Origin: CAIYXB01 sp038146805
GTDB lineage: Bacteria > Cyanobacteriota > Vampirovibrionia > LMEP-6097
Assembly: GCA_038146805.1 (NCBI GenBank)
Contig: JAYQSH010000005.1
Location: forward strand, 558,001 to 622,000
Reading direction: 5' to 3'
DNA: 64,000 bases
The position numbers were made by a program, and so were the translations under genes. Shown piece by piece: positions 8,703 through 16,723 of the stretch. Position 1 is the first letter of the stretch, and each line of letters starts with the position of its first letter. Below the pieces are notes generated by a model. The model searched no databases, was not told the origin of the DNA, and saw only the letters and a list, made by a program, of their open reading frames with translations.

Positions 8703-10169
8703 ATGGTTTTAAATAGTTCTGATATCAAAAAAAAAATCATAAACTCTGTTTTAGAGTTTTCGTTAAATGTTGATGCCTATAAACAATCTGGTAAATATTC
8801 ACAAAACCAAATAAGTGAAATATTGTCTTTGGCAATTGAAATCAATCACTTGATTAATGCACTCGATACGAACTTACAACAAAATAAATATCGTAAACCA
8901 AATTTAAAAGCACAAGAATTAGCAAAAATGAAAAGAGCTTTAGAGCTCAGTTTTAAATATAATTCTGATATAAATTCAATTGCAATTGATATTGGGGAAA
9001 ATATTGCTATAGCAAATAGATTACTTTCAAAAGGTATTGATTATATTTTATTAAACCTCTCAAGTAAAAATTTTAAAATGGATATCAGTCCAAGACCAGA
9101 ACCAAGAAACCCTCAACAAGCACAAACAAAAACAGCTAACCCCCAACAAAACTTATCTACAAAACCTGTTACTAAAGCAAAAAAGAAATCAGGTGTAGGC
9201 TTTTTTGGTTTTTTGTTTTTCATGAGTGTTTTAGGAGCATTTGCTTTCTTTATTTATAATAGTTTTTTTGATAAACATGCAACAACGGTTACTTCTTTGG
9301 TTAAAGAATATAGATCAGATAGAAAACTTTCTTCTGTGCAAAGACCCGAAATAAAAAGTGATTTAAAAGTTTTTGGTACAAAATCAGTTTTATTTATTTT
9401 TGATATTAATAAAAAAGATTTTGCTAATCAAAATCCTCAACTTGATTTTGATGTTGAGGGTGGTGATAGTGGCATTGCCATTAGTGATTTGATATCAGGT
9501 CAAATTTCTTTAGCTGCTGTGTCTAGGATTCCAAATCTACAAGAAAGAAAACAAGCACTTGCTAACCAAAGACCACTTGCAGATCATAGAATAGCTCTTG
9601 ATTCAGTTGTGTTTTTTGTTAACAAAGAAAATGTTTTAGATAAAGTAACAATAGAAGACCTAAAAAATATTTATGGGCAAGAAAATATTGTTTGGAATGA
9701 TATTTCAAGCTCGGCATTAAATACAAATAAAATTTCAAGATTTTCATTGAGTAAAGAAAGTGGTACTTTCCATTATTTTTTAGATCGAGTAATGCTTGGT
9801 GATAGGGTTTCAGAAGATATTATTCATATGTATAAGCCAAGTCAATTGATTGAAATGGTAGCTAACAATAAAAACGCAATCGGTTTTTGTAGTTTATCGG
9901 TGTTTATGAATAAAGAAGTTTTAAATACCGAACAAGTAAAGATTTTAAAAATTGCATCAATTTTTGATGAAAACGGAACAAAGCCAGTAAATACTAAGGG
10001 GCAATTAGAATTGCAAACAATACAAACAGGTGAATATCCGCTCACGAGATATTTATACTTAATTTCAGCTGGCGAACTTAATAATGCCCAAGCTCGTTTT
10101 ATAGATTTTATGCGCAGTCCACTTATTCAAAAACAATTAGTAAATTATGGGCTAGTTGGTATCTTGTAA
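8703..10169 (+). CDS. Membrane-anchored periplasmic phosphate-binding-protein-like protein (PstS fold)
   Basis: A 488-residue protein with three parts. Residues 1-155 are a soluble, helical, presumably cytoplasmic region. A single membrane span follows at about 165-188 (GVGFFGFLFFMSVLGAFAFFIY). The C-terminal 280 residues match the PstS/PBP-like fold: a GDSGIAISDLISGQISLAAVSR strand-loop, DSVVFFVN, TIEDLKNIYGQ, the SKESGTFHYFLD anion-binding-like loop and an LTRYLYLIS strand. Usual PstS proteins are secreted or lipid-anchored; the long cytoplasmic N-terminus suggests sensing or signalling across the membrane. Its end overlaps convergent queG by 25 bp. Confidence 0.7.
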   Translation: MVLNSSDIKKKIINSVLEFSLNVDAYKQSGKYSQNQISEILSLAIEINHLINALDTNLQQNKYRKPNLKAQELAKMKRALELSFKYNSDINSIAIDIGENIAIANRLLSKGIDYILLNLSSKNFKMDISPRPEPRNPQQAQTKTANPQQNLSTKPVTKAKKKSGVGFFGFLFFMSVLGAFAFFIYNSFFDKHATTVTSLVKEYRSDRKLSSVQRPEIKSDLKVFGTKSVLFIFDINKKDFANQNPQLDFDVEGGDSGIAISDLISGQISLAAVSRIPNLQERKQALANQRPLADHRIALDSVVFFVNKENVLDKVTIEDLKNIYGQENIVWNDISSSALNTNKISRFSLSKESGTFHYFLDRVMLGDRVSEDIIHMYKPSQLIEMVANNKNAIGFCSLSVFMNKEVLNTEQVKILKIASIFDENGTKPVNTKGQLELQTIQTGEYPLTRYLYLISAGELNNAQARFIDFMRSPLIQKQLVNYGLVGIL

Positions 10170-11230
10170 TTTAAAACAATCTTGGCATTGCGAATAAGGG
10201 CTTTTCTTTTGGGTCTTAAAAGTGGGGTTCTAGCAAATTTGATTTGAAAAATTTGCTCTAATAAATCTTCTGAGATTTCACTATTTTTTTCACAAAGTTT
10301 TTTTATGAGCGTTAAACTTTCTTGATGTATATATTTATGTTTTTCTAATTGCTCTTGTAATTTAGAGATTTTATTAAAGCGACCAAATTCCAAATCAAGA
10401 ATTTCTGGAAGATAAAACCAATGCCCAAAGCCGCTTTCTGGACGAAACTCATCAAAAGTACTTGGGATAGATTTTTTGTTGTAAGGACAAATATTTTGAC
10501 ATAAGTCACAACCAAAAAACCACTCTCCAAATTTATCACTAAGGTCTTTTGGGATTTCCCCACGGTTTTCAATTGTGTGATAACTAATGCACTTGCGCGC
10601 ATCTAGTTGGTATTCTTCTGGAAGAGCTTCTGTCGGGCAGATATCCATACAGCGAGTGCAATTACCACAGGTGATAGCATTAGTATCTATTGTTTTATCT
10701 GCTTCTATTTCTATATCGGTAATAATTTCGGCGATAAAATTAAAACTGCCATTTTCTCTTGATATCAATAAAGAATTGCGCCCTCTAAAACCTAACCCTG
10801 CTTTTTTTGCAAATGATTTTTCTAGTAAAGGAACGGCATCAGTAAAAAATTTTGATTTTGCAAAAACATCTTTTAATTCTGGATGTGCTATTAATTCTTT
10901 TATTTTTTTTCTAAGCACCTTGTGGTAATCAAGCCCTACCGCATAAGACGCTACGCGCCCATGCTCTAAAGAAGGTCTAGTTGGGCATTCGCTATAATAA
11001 TTGGCGCTAAACATGATGATGGTTTTAGCATCTTCTAATAAAAACTCTGGTCTTGCATGTATAGGGTTTTCTTTAAGTAAATAATTCATTTCAGCGGCAT
11101 AACCTTTTGAGCGCCAAGCTAAAAAATTTTTTTCTGATTCTAATAAAGGTTTTGCACTAATGAATTTTACATCATTAAAACCAATTTCTTTTGCAATGGC
11201 TTTTATGGTTTGTGCAAGGCTCTGCGACAT
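10145..11230 (-). CDS. queG: Epoxyqueuosine reductase
   Basis: A 361-residue cobalamin- and iron-sulfur-dependent enzyme that converts epoxyqueuosine to queuosine in tRNA. Two [4Fe-4S] motifs are clear: CGNCTRCMDICP and CDLCQNICPYNKK. The middle DARKCISYHTIENRGEIP segment and the N-terminal YPS-like DKNY region (SANYYSECP) are typical of QueG. Length is normal. It lies 6 bp downstream of prs on the same strand and is probably co-transcribed with it. Confidence 0.93.
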   Translation of the reverse strand: MSQSLAQTIKAIAKEIGFNDVKFISAKPLLESEKNFLAWRSKGYAAEMNYLLKENPIHARPEFLLEDAKTIIMFSANYYSECPTRPSLEHGRVASYAVGLDYHKVLRKKIKELIAHPELKDVFAKSKFFTDAVPLLEKSFAKKAGLGFRGRNSLLISRENGSFNFIAEIITDIEIEADKTIDTNAITCGNCTRCMDICPTEALPEEYQLDARKCISYHTIENRGEIPKDLSDKFGEWFFGCDLCQNICPYNKKSIPSTFDEFRPESGFGHWFYLPEILDLEFGRFNKISKLQEQLEKHKYIHQESLTLIKKLCEKNSEISEDLLEQIFQIKFARTPLLRPKRKALIRNAKIVLNYKIPTSP

Positions 11231-11236
11231 GCCAGC

Positions 11237-12244
11237 TTAAATAAATAATCCAGATACACTATCACCAGTATAAATTCTTCTGATGGCTTCAGCGATAAAA
11301 GGTGCAATTGAAACTTGTTTGATTTTTTCTGATTGTATCCAAATTGGTGCCAGTGGTATTGTATTGGTGATAATGAATTCTTGAATACAAGAAGATTCTA
11401 TTCTTTCAAAAGCAGGTCCAGAAAGAACTCCATGAGTTGCACAAGCAAAAACTTGTTTTGCGCCTTTTTCTTTTATTAACTCAGCTGCTTTGCACATAGT
11501 GCCAGCAGTATCTACTAAGTCATCAATTAAAATTGCAGTTTTGTTTTCGACTTCACCAATTACATTCATTACTTCAATCATGTTTTGTTGGTCTAGCATT
11601 CTTCTTTTGTCAACGATTGCAATTGGTGCATCGTTAAGACGTTTTGCATAAGCTCTTGCTCTTGCTACACCGCCAACATCAGGAGAAACAATTACCAAAT
11701 CATCAGTGCCAATAAATCTTTTTATGTAATCAATTAACACAGGTGAAGCATGTACATGATCAACTAAGGTATCAAAAAATCCAATGATTTGTTCTGAGTG
11801 TAAATCTAAACACAAAACTCTATCTGCGCCCGCTTCTGAAATCATTTTGGCAACAAGCTTTGAAGTGATAGGTTCTCTGCCAGCGGCTTTTCTGTCTTGT
11901 CTGGCATAACCGTAGTAAGGAATAATTACGTTAATTGTTTTTGCTGAAGCTCTTTTAAGCGCATCCAAAATAATTAAAAGCTCCATTAAGTTTTCGTTTA
12001 CTGGTGGGCAGGTTGGTTGAATTAAAAATACTTCACAACCTCTAACACTTTCTTGTATTTGTACGTAAAGTTCACCATCGGCAAAAGGTTTGATTTTAAT
12101 TTGGCCTAATTCTAAGCCAAGTTCTTTTGCTATTTCCCTGCTTAAAAGAGGGTTTGCGCGCCCAGAAAAAATTTTTATTTGTCTTGCATCTTGAACATTT
12201 AATTTTGTGAGCTCTTCTGGTAATCCTAATAAATCTTCTGTCAT
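11237..12244 (-). CDS. prs: Ribose-phosphate pyrophosphokinase
   Basis: Makes PRPP from ribose 5-phosphate and ATP. Visible motifs: FSGRANPLLSREIAKELG, FADGELYVQIQESVRGC, YYGYARQDRKAAGREPIT, VVSPDVGGVARARAYA and the PRPP-binding ILIDDLVDTAGTMCKAAEL. I chose ATG 12244 (MTEDLLGLP); an upstream in-frame start at 12286 would add 14 unlikely residues. A TATAAT with a TG extension (TTGATATAAT) sits 13 nt before the ATG. Confidence 0.94.
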   Translation of the reverse strand: MTEDLLGLPEELTKLNVQDARQIKIFSGRANPLLSREIAKELGLELGQIKIKPFADGELYVQIQESVRGCEVFLIQPTCPPVNENLMELLIILDALKRASAKTINVIIPYYGYARQDRKAAGREPITSKLVAKMISEAGADRVLCLDLHSEQIIGFFDTLVDHVHASPVLIDYIKRFIGTDDLVIVSPDVGGVARARAYAKRLNDAPIAIVDKRRMLDQQNMIEVMNVIGEVENKTAILIDDLVDTAGTMCKAAELIKEKGAKQVFACATHGVLSGPAFERIESSCIQEFIITNTIPLAPIWIQSEKIKQVSIAPFIAEAIRRIYTGDSVSGLFI

Positions 12245-12316
12245 AATATGTAAAGCTATTATATCAAGTCTAAAACAAAAAAACAAGCTTTAGGGGTTAT
12301 AATTAGGGGTATATCT

Positions 12317-12490
12317 ATGTGTCCTAATTGTATTATCAGTGGTACTTGGGTTTGGCTTGGGCCGGGCTTAATTTGTGTAGCTTTTGCTGTTTTGGCTTTT
12401 TTAATGTATAAATTGGCTAAAGAACAAGGTGAATTTGAAGGCGACGAAGAAGAGGCAAAATACGCTGTTTTTAACGATTATGTTGAATAA
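12317..12490 (+). CDS. Small single-pass membrane protein (57 aa)
   Basis: An ATG frame of 57 codons: a CPNC motif at residues 2-5, then one hydrophobic span (about 10-31, WVWLGPGLICVAFAVLAFLM), then an acidic tail ending YVE. A TATAAT lies 13 nt upstream of the ATG. The layout is superficially like CcoS-type or other short membrane assembly proteins, but the family is not identified. Confidence 0.6.
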   Translation: MCPNCIISGTWVWLGPGLICVAFAVLAFLMYKLAKEQGEFEGDEEEAKYAVFNDYVE

Positions 12491-12522
12491 ATCAGTTTTT
12501 TCTTGTTAAGATAAGTCTTAAC

Positions 12523-13338
12523 TTGCTTACCATTACAGCTAAATTTAAACAAGAAGATAAACAAGATCAAGCGATTGAAAGCTTAACAGCAGAGATTGAA
12601 AAATTTTATCAGCCAATTACTAAATCTGAATTTAAAAAGCAAATTGAAAAATTAAGGGCGTGCTTCCAAACCCGTAATAAGTATCTCGAGTCTTTAGATT
12701 TGGGCATAAGTAGGGTTTGGTTAGACACGCCTAACAAAAGAATCAAACACCGTCGCTTAGTGAGTTTCACGCAGTGAAACAAGCTAAGCGTAAGGTCGTT
12801 TGTGGGACTGATTTCTGACCCCATTTGCTAGTGATTTTAACATTTCACTGTATTTTAAAATTCAAAATGGGGTTTGGAATCAGTCCCATTAAAAGAAATT
12901 TCTAAGCCTCTTATTTTATTGAACCAAGGCACAAATGAATGTATCGATTTTTGTACTTGGTTTGATAATCTGCTTGCTCAAAATCTAGATAAAGATTTTA
13001 TTGCTAGGCTTGCAACTTTTTCAAGAGCCAAAATGGATAATACAAAAAAACAATTAGTAAGTTTTTTTAAAAATGATAGATTTTGTGAACTAAGAGCTTT
13101 AGCTGCGGCTTTAGAAAATCACGAAAGAGCTCGTTTGTCTAAGCCGAATTCTAGAGACGATGCAAATAAAAGAGATTTGATTATAGAAGATCAAGGCAGG
13201 ACTTTTGCCGCGCAGATTAAAGCTGGAAAAAGAAAAAACCCAGATGAGAGCACGATAGATAATGTAACAAAGCAAGGTTTTCAAGACTCAGCTCTTGCTA
13301 TAAAGAAGCTTGGTACTAAGACGCAAACATTAGCATAG
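12523..13338 (+). pseudogene. Unknown gene split by a mobile-element insertion
   Basis: The N-terminal piece (from TTG 12523, 44 residues up to QIEKL) and the C-terminal piece (from KEISKPLILLNQGT to LGTKTQTLA at 13338) are separated by the composite element at 12656-12887. Deleting the element with one copy of the flanking ATTAA joins the two pieces in the same frame as a 192-residue protein, so the insertion is what broke the gene. The intact protein would be soluble, Lys-rich and without recognisable motif. The 3' end overlaps convergent nadC by 23 bp. Confidence 0.8.
12656..12887 (+). mobile_element. Miniature inverted-repeat element, copy B (composite, 232 bp)
   Basis: Positions 12656-12720 match the first 65 bp of the 75-bp element. 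Then comes 83 bp of new sequence with a hairpin (GCTTAG/TTTCAC pairing with GTGAAA/CTAAGC). The last part, 12804-12887, is itself an 84-bp inverted-repeat unit starting GGGACTGATTTCTGACCCC and ending GGGGTTTGGAATCAGTCCC. GGGTTTGG occurs at 12713-12720 and again at 12870-12877. The whole composite is flanked by ATTAA duplications. Confidence 0.85.
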
Positions 13339-14155
13339 ATAGGTCGATGTTTTTTGCTCTTGAGGCGGCAGCGCTTGAAACGTAATCTAGGTCAAGCTTT
13401 GCATAGTCAGCAATGTTACTAAGATTAATACCACCACTGGCTTCAATTTTGATTGCTTTATTAAGATGTCTAATTTTTTCTATTATTGAACTTAGCTCGT
13501 TTACTGAAAAATTATCGAGCATAATTTGCTCTACGCTTTCTTTACAGATTTCTTCTAATTTATGTAAATTGTTTTTGTTTATTTCTACAATGATTTTGCA
13601 TTTTTCTTTTTTGAGTTTTTTTATTGCTTCTAATAAATCTTCACCAAGTAAACTCAAATGGTTTTCTTTGAGCATTGCGGCGTCGCTTAAATTAAAACGG
13701 TGATTAGTGCCGCCAGCTTGTTTAAAAGCAAGTTTGTCTAAACTTCTTAACCCCGGAGCTGTTTTGCGTGTGTCTAAAATTTGACATTTGCTTGTTTGGA
13801 TTTTTTCTACTAATTTTTTTGTGCTTGTGGCAATTGCGCAGGTTCTTTGCAAAAAATTTAAAATACTACGCTCACAAATTAATAAAGCGTCACTTGGAGC
13901 AATGATTTCTACTAAGATTTCTCCATCAGAAAAATCTTCACCATCTTTTTTGAAAAATTTTATTTCTTCATCAAAAGTTTGTTTACTAAATTCTTTGTAA
14001 GTTTTAAGAAGTTCTGCAATAAGTTTTGAACAAGCAAAAACCCCTGCTTCTTTAGCAATAATTTGTGCTTTTAAAATCTTTGTGTCAAAAAACTTTGTGC
14101 TTAAGTCGCCGTTTGGTTCTAAATCTTCTTGAAGTGCTAATAAGTAAATATTCAT
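13316..14155 (-). CDS. nadC: Nicotinate-nucleotide pyrophosphorylase (carboxylating)
   Basis: Converts quinolinate and PRPP to nicotinate mononucleotide in NAD synthesis. The 279-residue protein has EDLEPNGDLSTKF near the start, ERSILNFLQRTCAIAT, the signature LDTRKTAPGLRSLDKLAFKQAGGTNHRFNLSD and LKENH, and the C-terminal EASGGINLSNIADYA barrel strand. Length is normal. nadA and nadB are not in the window. A TATAAT lies about 20 nt before the ATG. Confidence 0.93.
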   Translation of the reverse strand: MNIYLLALQEDLEPNGDLSTKFFDTKILKAQIIAKEAGVFACSKLIAELLKTYKEFSKQTFDEEIKFFKKDGEDFSDGEILVEIIAPSDALLICERSILNFLQRTCAIATSTKKLVEKIQTSKCQILDTRKTAPGLRSLDKLAFKQAGGTNHRFNLSDAAMLKENHLSLLGEDLLEAIKKLKKEKCKIIVEINKNNLHKLEEICKESVEQIMLDNFSVNELSSIIEKIRHLNKAIKIEASGGINLSNIADYAKLDLDYVSSAAASRAKNIDLSMLMFAS

Positions 14156-14274
14156 TTTCTTGATAATTTGCTTTAATTATATAAAATCTTAACAAAACCC
14201 GTATAGATATTTAAGAAATTTTTGCGTAATGCTTGATAAAATCTTAGCTCGTATCCTAAAACAAAGGAAATCCT

Positions 14275-14703
14275 ATGGCAAAAAAAATACTTGGTTATAT
14301 TAATCTTCAATTAGATGCTGGAAAAGCAAATCCTGCTCCTCCTGTTGGGCCTGCGCTTGGTCAATATGGTGTGAATATTATGGATTTTTGTAAAGCATAT
14401 AATGATGCAACAAAAGACAAAATGGGTTTTGTAATTCCTGTTGTGATCACTGTTTATGAAGATAGGTCTTTTACTTTCATTTTAAAACAACCGCCTGCGG
14501 CTGTTTTGGTAAAAAAGAAATTGAATCTCAAAAAAGGTTCAGCGGCTCCACATTTGGATAAAGTTGGCAAAATCAATGAACAGCAATTACAAGAGGTTGC
14601 TGAAGCTAAAATGCCTGACTTGAATGCAAATGATATTGAAGCGGCAAAAAATATTATTGCTGGTACAGCACGCTCAATGGGTGTTGTTGCAGTAAGATCG
14701 TAA
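14275..14703 (+). CDS. rplK: 50S ribosomal protein L11
   Basis: A 142-residue protein with the L11 hallmarks: LQLDAGKANPAPPVGPALGQYGVNIM at the N-terminus and AAKNIIAGTARSMGV near the end. L11 binds 23S rRNA at the GTPase centre. A good Shine-Dalgarno (AAAGGA) precedes the ATG, and a TAAAAT lies about 35 nt upstream, so this gene has a leader, unlike many neighbours. secE and nusG, which normally precede it, are absent here. Confidence 0.97.
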   Translation: MAKKILGYINLQLDAGKANPAPPVGPALGQYGVNIMDFCKAYNDATKDKMGFVIPVVITVYEDRSFTFILKQPPAAVLVKKKLNLKKGSAAPHLDKVGKINEQQLQEVAEAKMPDLNANDIEAAKNIIAGTARSMGVVAVRS

Positions 14704-14756
14704 AACAATTTGTGCCTAGCATTCGCTAGAACTACTTAAAGGAGGGTAGGAGAACC

Positions 14757-15473
14757 ATGGCTAAATTAACAAAAAAACAAAAATTAATTAAAGAGTTTAA
14801 AGCTCAATACAATGAAAAGACTGATGCAAAAGAAGCAATCTCTGCATTAAAGTCTTTTATTAAAGATTCAAAATCAAAACTAACTGAACAAACTATTGAA
14901 CTTTCTGTTCAGCTAGGCATCGATACTAAAGCAAATGACCAACAAGTAAGAGCTTCTGTTTCTTTGCCGGCTGGAACTGGAAAAGCAGTGAGAGTTTGTG
15001 TTGTCACCAAAGGTGAAAAAGTTAAAGAAGCAAAAGAAGCTGGTGCTGTTGATGCGGGCACAGAAGAACTTGTGAAAAAAATCGAAGAAGGTTGGATGGA
15101 GTTTGATGTTTTAGTTGCTTCTCCAGATGCAATGCCTTTGCTTGGTAAATTAGGTAGAGTTTTAGGTCCTAGAGGTTTAATGCCAAACCCAAAAGACGGA
15201 ACTGTAACTCCAGATGTTGCTAAAGCAGTACGTGAATTACAAGCTGGTAAAGTTTCTTTTAGAGCTGAAAAAACAGGTGCTGTTGTGCATATGCCTATCG
15301 GTAAGTCTTCTTTTAGCGATGAAGATCTAATGAAAAACTTAAATGCAGCGATTCAAGAAATCCAAAAAAATAAGCCAAGCGCGTCTAAGGGTACTTACTT
15401 AAAATCAGCTTTTATTTCAAGCACTCAAGGACCTGCTGTTGAGATCCTTGCTGATACTGTTGTTGCCGCTTAA
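14757..15473 (+). CDS. rplA: 50S ribosomal protein L1
   Basis: A 238-residue protein of standard L1 length, with SLPAGTGKAVRVCVVTKGEK, MPLLGKLGRVLGPRGLMPNPKDGTVT and KSAFISSTQGPAVEIL. L1 forms the L1 stalk on 23S rRNA and often represses its own mRNA. It starts 53 bp after rplK behind a strong AAAGGAGG site. The usual downstream rplJ-rplL pair is missing; a HAD-family gene follows instead. I saw no clear L10 leader in the 15474-15682 gap. Confidence 0.97.
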   Translation: MAKLTKKQKLIKEFKAQYNEKTDAKEAISALKSFIKDSKSKLTEQTIELSVQLGIDTKANDQQVRASVSLPAGTGKAVRVCVVTKGEKVKEAKEAGAVDAGTEELVKKIEEGWMEFDVLVASPDAMPLLGKLGRVLGPRGLMPNPKDGTVTPDVAKAVRELQAGKVSFRAEKTGAVVHMPIGKSSFSDEDLMKNLNAAIQEIQKNKPSASKGTYLKSAFISSTQGPAVEILADTVVAA

Positions 15474-15682
15474 GACACTGCGGACCGTGTTAATTTTGTC
15501 TCAGCTTTAGTAATTTAACTTAAATAGCTGTGTTGTCGCATAGCAAATGTGTTAATATATATCCATAAGCTAAAAACATAGGTTTTAAGCTTTTGTTTTA
15601 CACATTTCAAAAATATTTTTTGATCTTTGTAAGATAAGGCCTTTAACTTAAATATTTTAGTTTGCACAACATAGGTTACGGG

Positions 15683-16723
15683 ATGATTGCTGCATTAAGT
15701 AAATTTAGAGATTCTCTCAAGGCTCCAAAAACAGCTGAGCCAGATACTAGCCCTGCACCTGTGGCTAAAAGTAGAAGCTCAAGAAAAATAGACAAATTTG
15801 ATCCTGCTACTGCTCGCGCTGGTATAGAAAATTTAAGTGAAGCAAATATTCAATTTCAAGGTGACCCAGAAAATCAAGTAATAGTTTTTGATTTAGATGA
15901 AACTTTGTTGGCTGGAGATAAACATCCTATTGATAAAAAACGTGAAGCGCAAATAAATGCTATGTCAGATCGGCATGTAGAAACAGTGCCTAAAGATCAT
16001 CCTTTAAATAAACGTGGCGAGGATATCAAATATGTTTTAAGACCGGGTGCTAAAGAGCTTTTAGAATATTTAAACAGTCGTGGCTATAAAATGATTGCTT
16101 GTACTCGAAATTATACAGATCGTGGAGAGTCAATCTGCGAGCATGATCCAGTACTTAGTAAATATATTTCTGGTTGTTTGGGACGTAGTGATTTAGAGTC
16201 TGATTTAAACAAAGACTTTAAGAAATATCCAAAGCATTGTGACAATATTGGCATCTGGAAAAAATTCAAAGGCTTTTTACATACCACTTTTGTGTATACG
16301 CCAAAATATTTATGGTTGAAATTTAAATCTCTTTTTAATAAGTCAAGTATTCGCTTTAACCCCGAGGTAGGTAAGTTAGGAAAATATCCTTTGAACATGT
16401 TAGAGCTTTTAAAAGCTAAAGGCAATACAAAGTTAGAAGGCTTACAAGCTCCAAGATTTTTGGTGGATAATTCTGATAAGCGTGAAACTCGCGATATGAA
16501 ACAGTCTGGTGACTGGGCTTACATTAATTCTAATGTTGATAAAAATGGTGATGGTAAAGCAACAGCTTTTTATGCTCTTGATGAATGTCCAAAACAAATG
16601 CTCACCGACCCTGACACTCAAGAACAAAAAGAAGGCTATGAGTGGGTTAAAAAAGTTGTTACTGGTATAGAACAAGGTTGGCGAGCACAATATCAAGAAA
16701 TGACTGGTAAAGCACCGGCTTAA
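15683..16723 (+). CDS. HAD-superfamily protein, FCP1/NLI-interacting-factor-like
   Basis: About 346 residues. The HAD motif I VIVFDLDETLLAGD occurs near residue 73, with nucleophile Asp and the DxD acid/base. It is followed by VLRPGAKELLEYLNSRGYKMIACTR, which resembles motif II of FCP1-type phosphatases. A late RFLVDNSDKRETRDM segment may be motif III/IV. The first 60 residues are Pro/Ala/Ser-rich and look disordered. ATG 15683 is preferred to TTG 15662. Substrate unknown. Its stop overlaps the end of the convergent metalloprotease gene. Confidence 0.7.
   Translation: MIAALSKFRDSLKAPKTAEPDTSPAPVAKSRSSRKIDKFDPATARAGIENLSEANIQFQGDPENQVIVFDLDETLLAGDKHPIDKKREAQINAMSDRHVETVPKDHPLNKRGEDIKYVLRPGAKELLEYLNSRGYKMIACTRNYTDRGESICEHDPVLSKYISGCLGRSDLESDLNKDFKKYPKHCDNIGIWKKFKGFLHTTFVYTPKYLWLKFKSLFNKSSIRFNPEVGKLGKYPLNMLELLKAKGNTKLEGLQAPRFLVDNSDKRETRDMKQSGDWAYINSNVDKNGDGKATAFYALDECPKQMLTDPDTQEQKEGYEWVKKVVTGIEQGWRAQYQEMTGKAPA

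Noticed and set aside
12523..12777. Stand-alone 84-residue gene
   Set aside because: Its C-terminal half is translated from the inserted element; the genuine gene continues after it.
12721..12803. Integron attC site (GCCTAAC present)
   Set aside because: Only one core-like half-site in a suitable place; no integrase or cassette array, and the segment is part of the composite element.
15474..15682. L10-leader-like or other structured RNA after rplA
   Set aside because: A weak CGG/CCG stem and scattered AT-rich sequence only; no rplJ follows and no conserved leader core was recognised.
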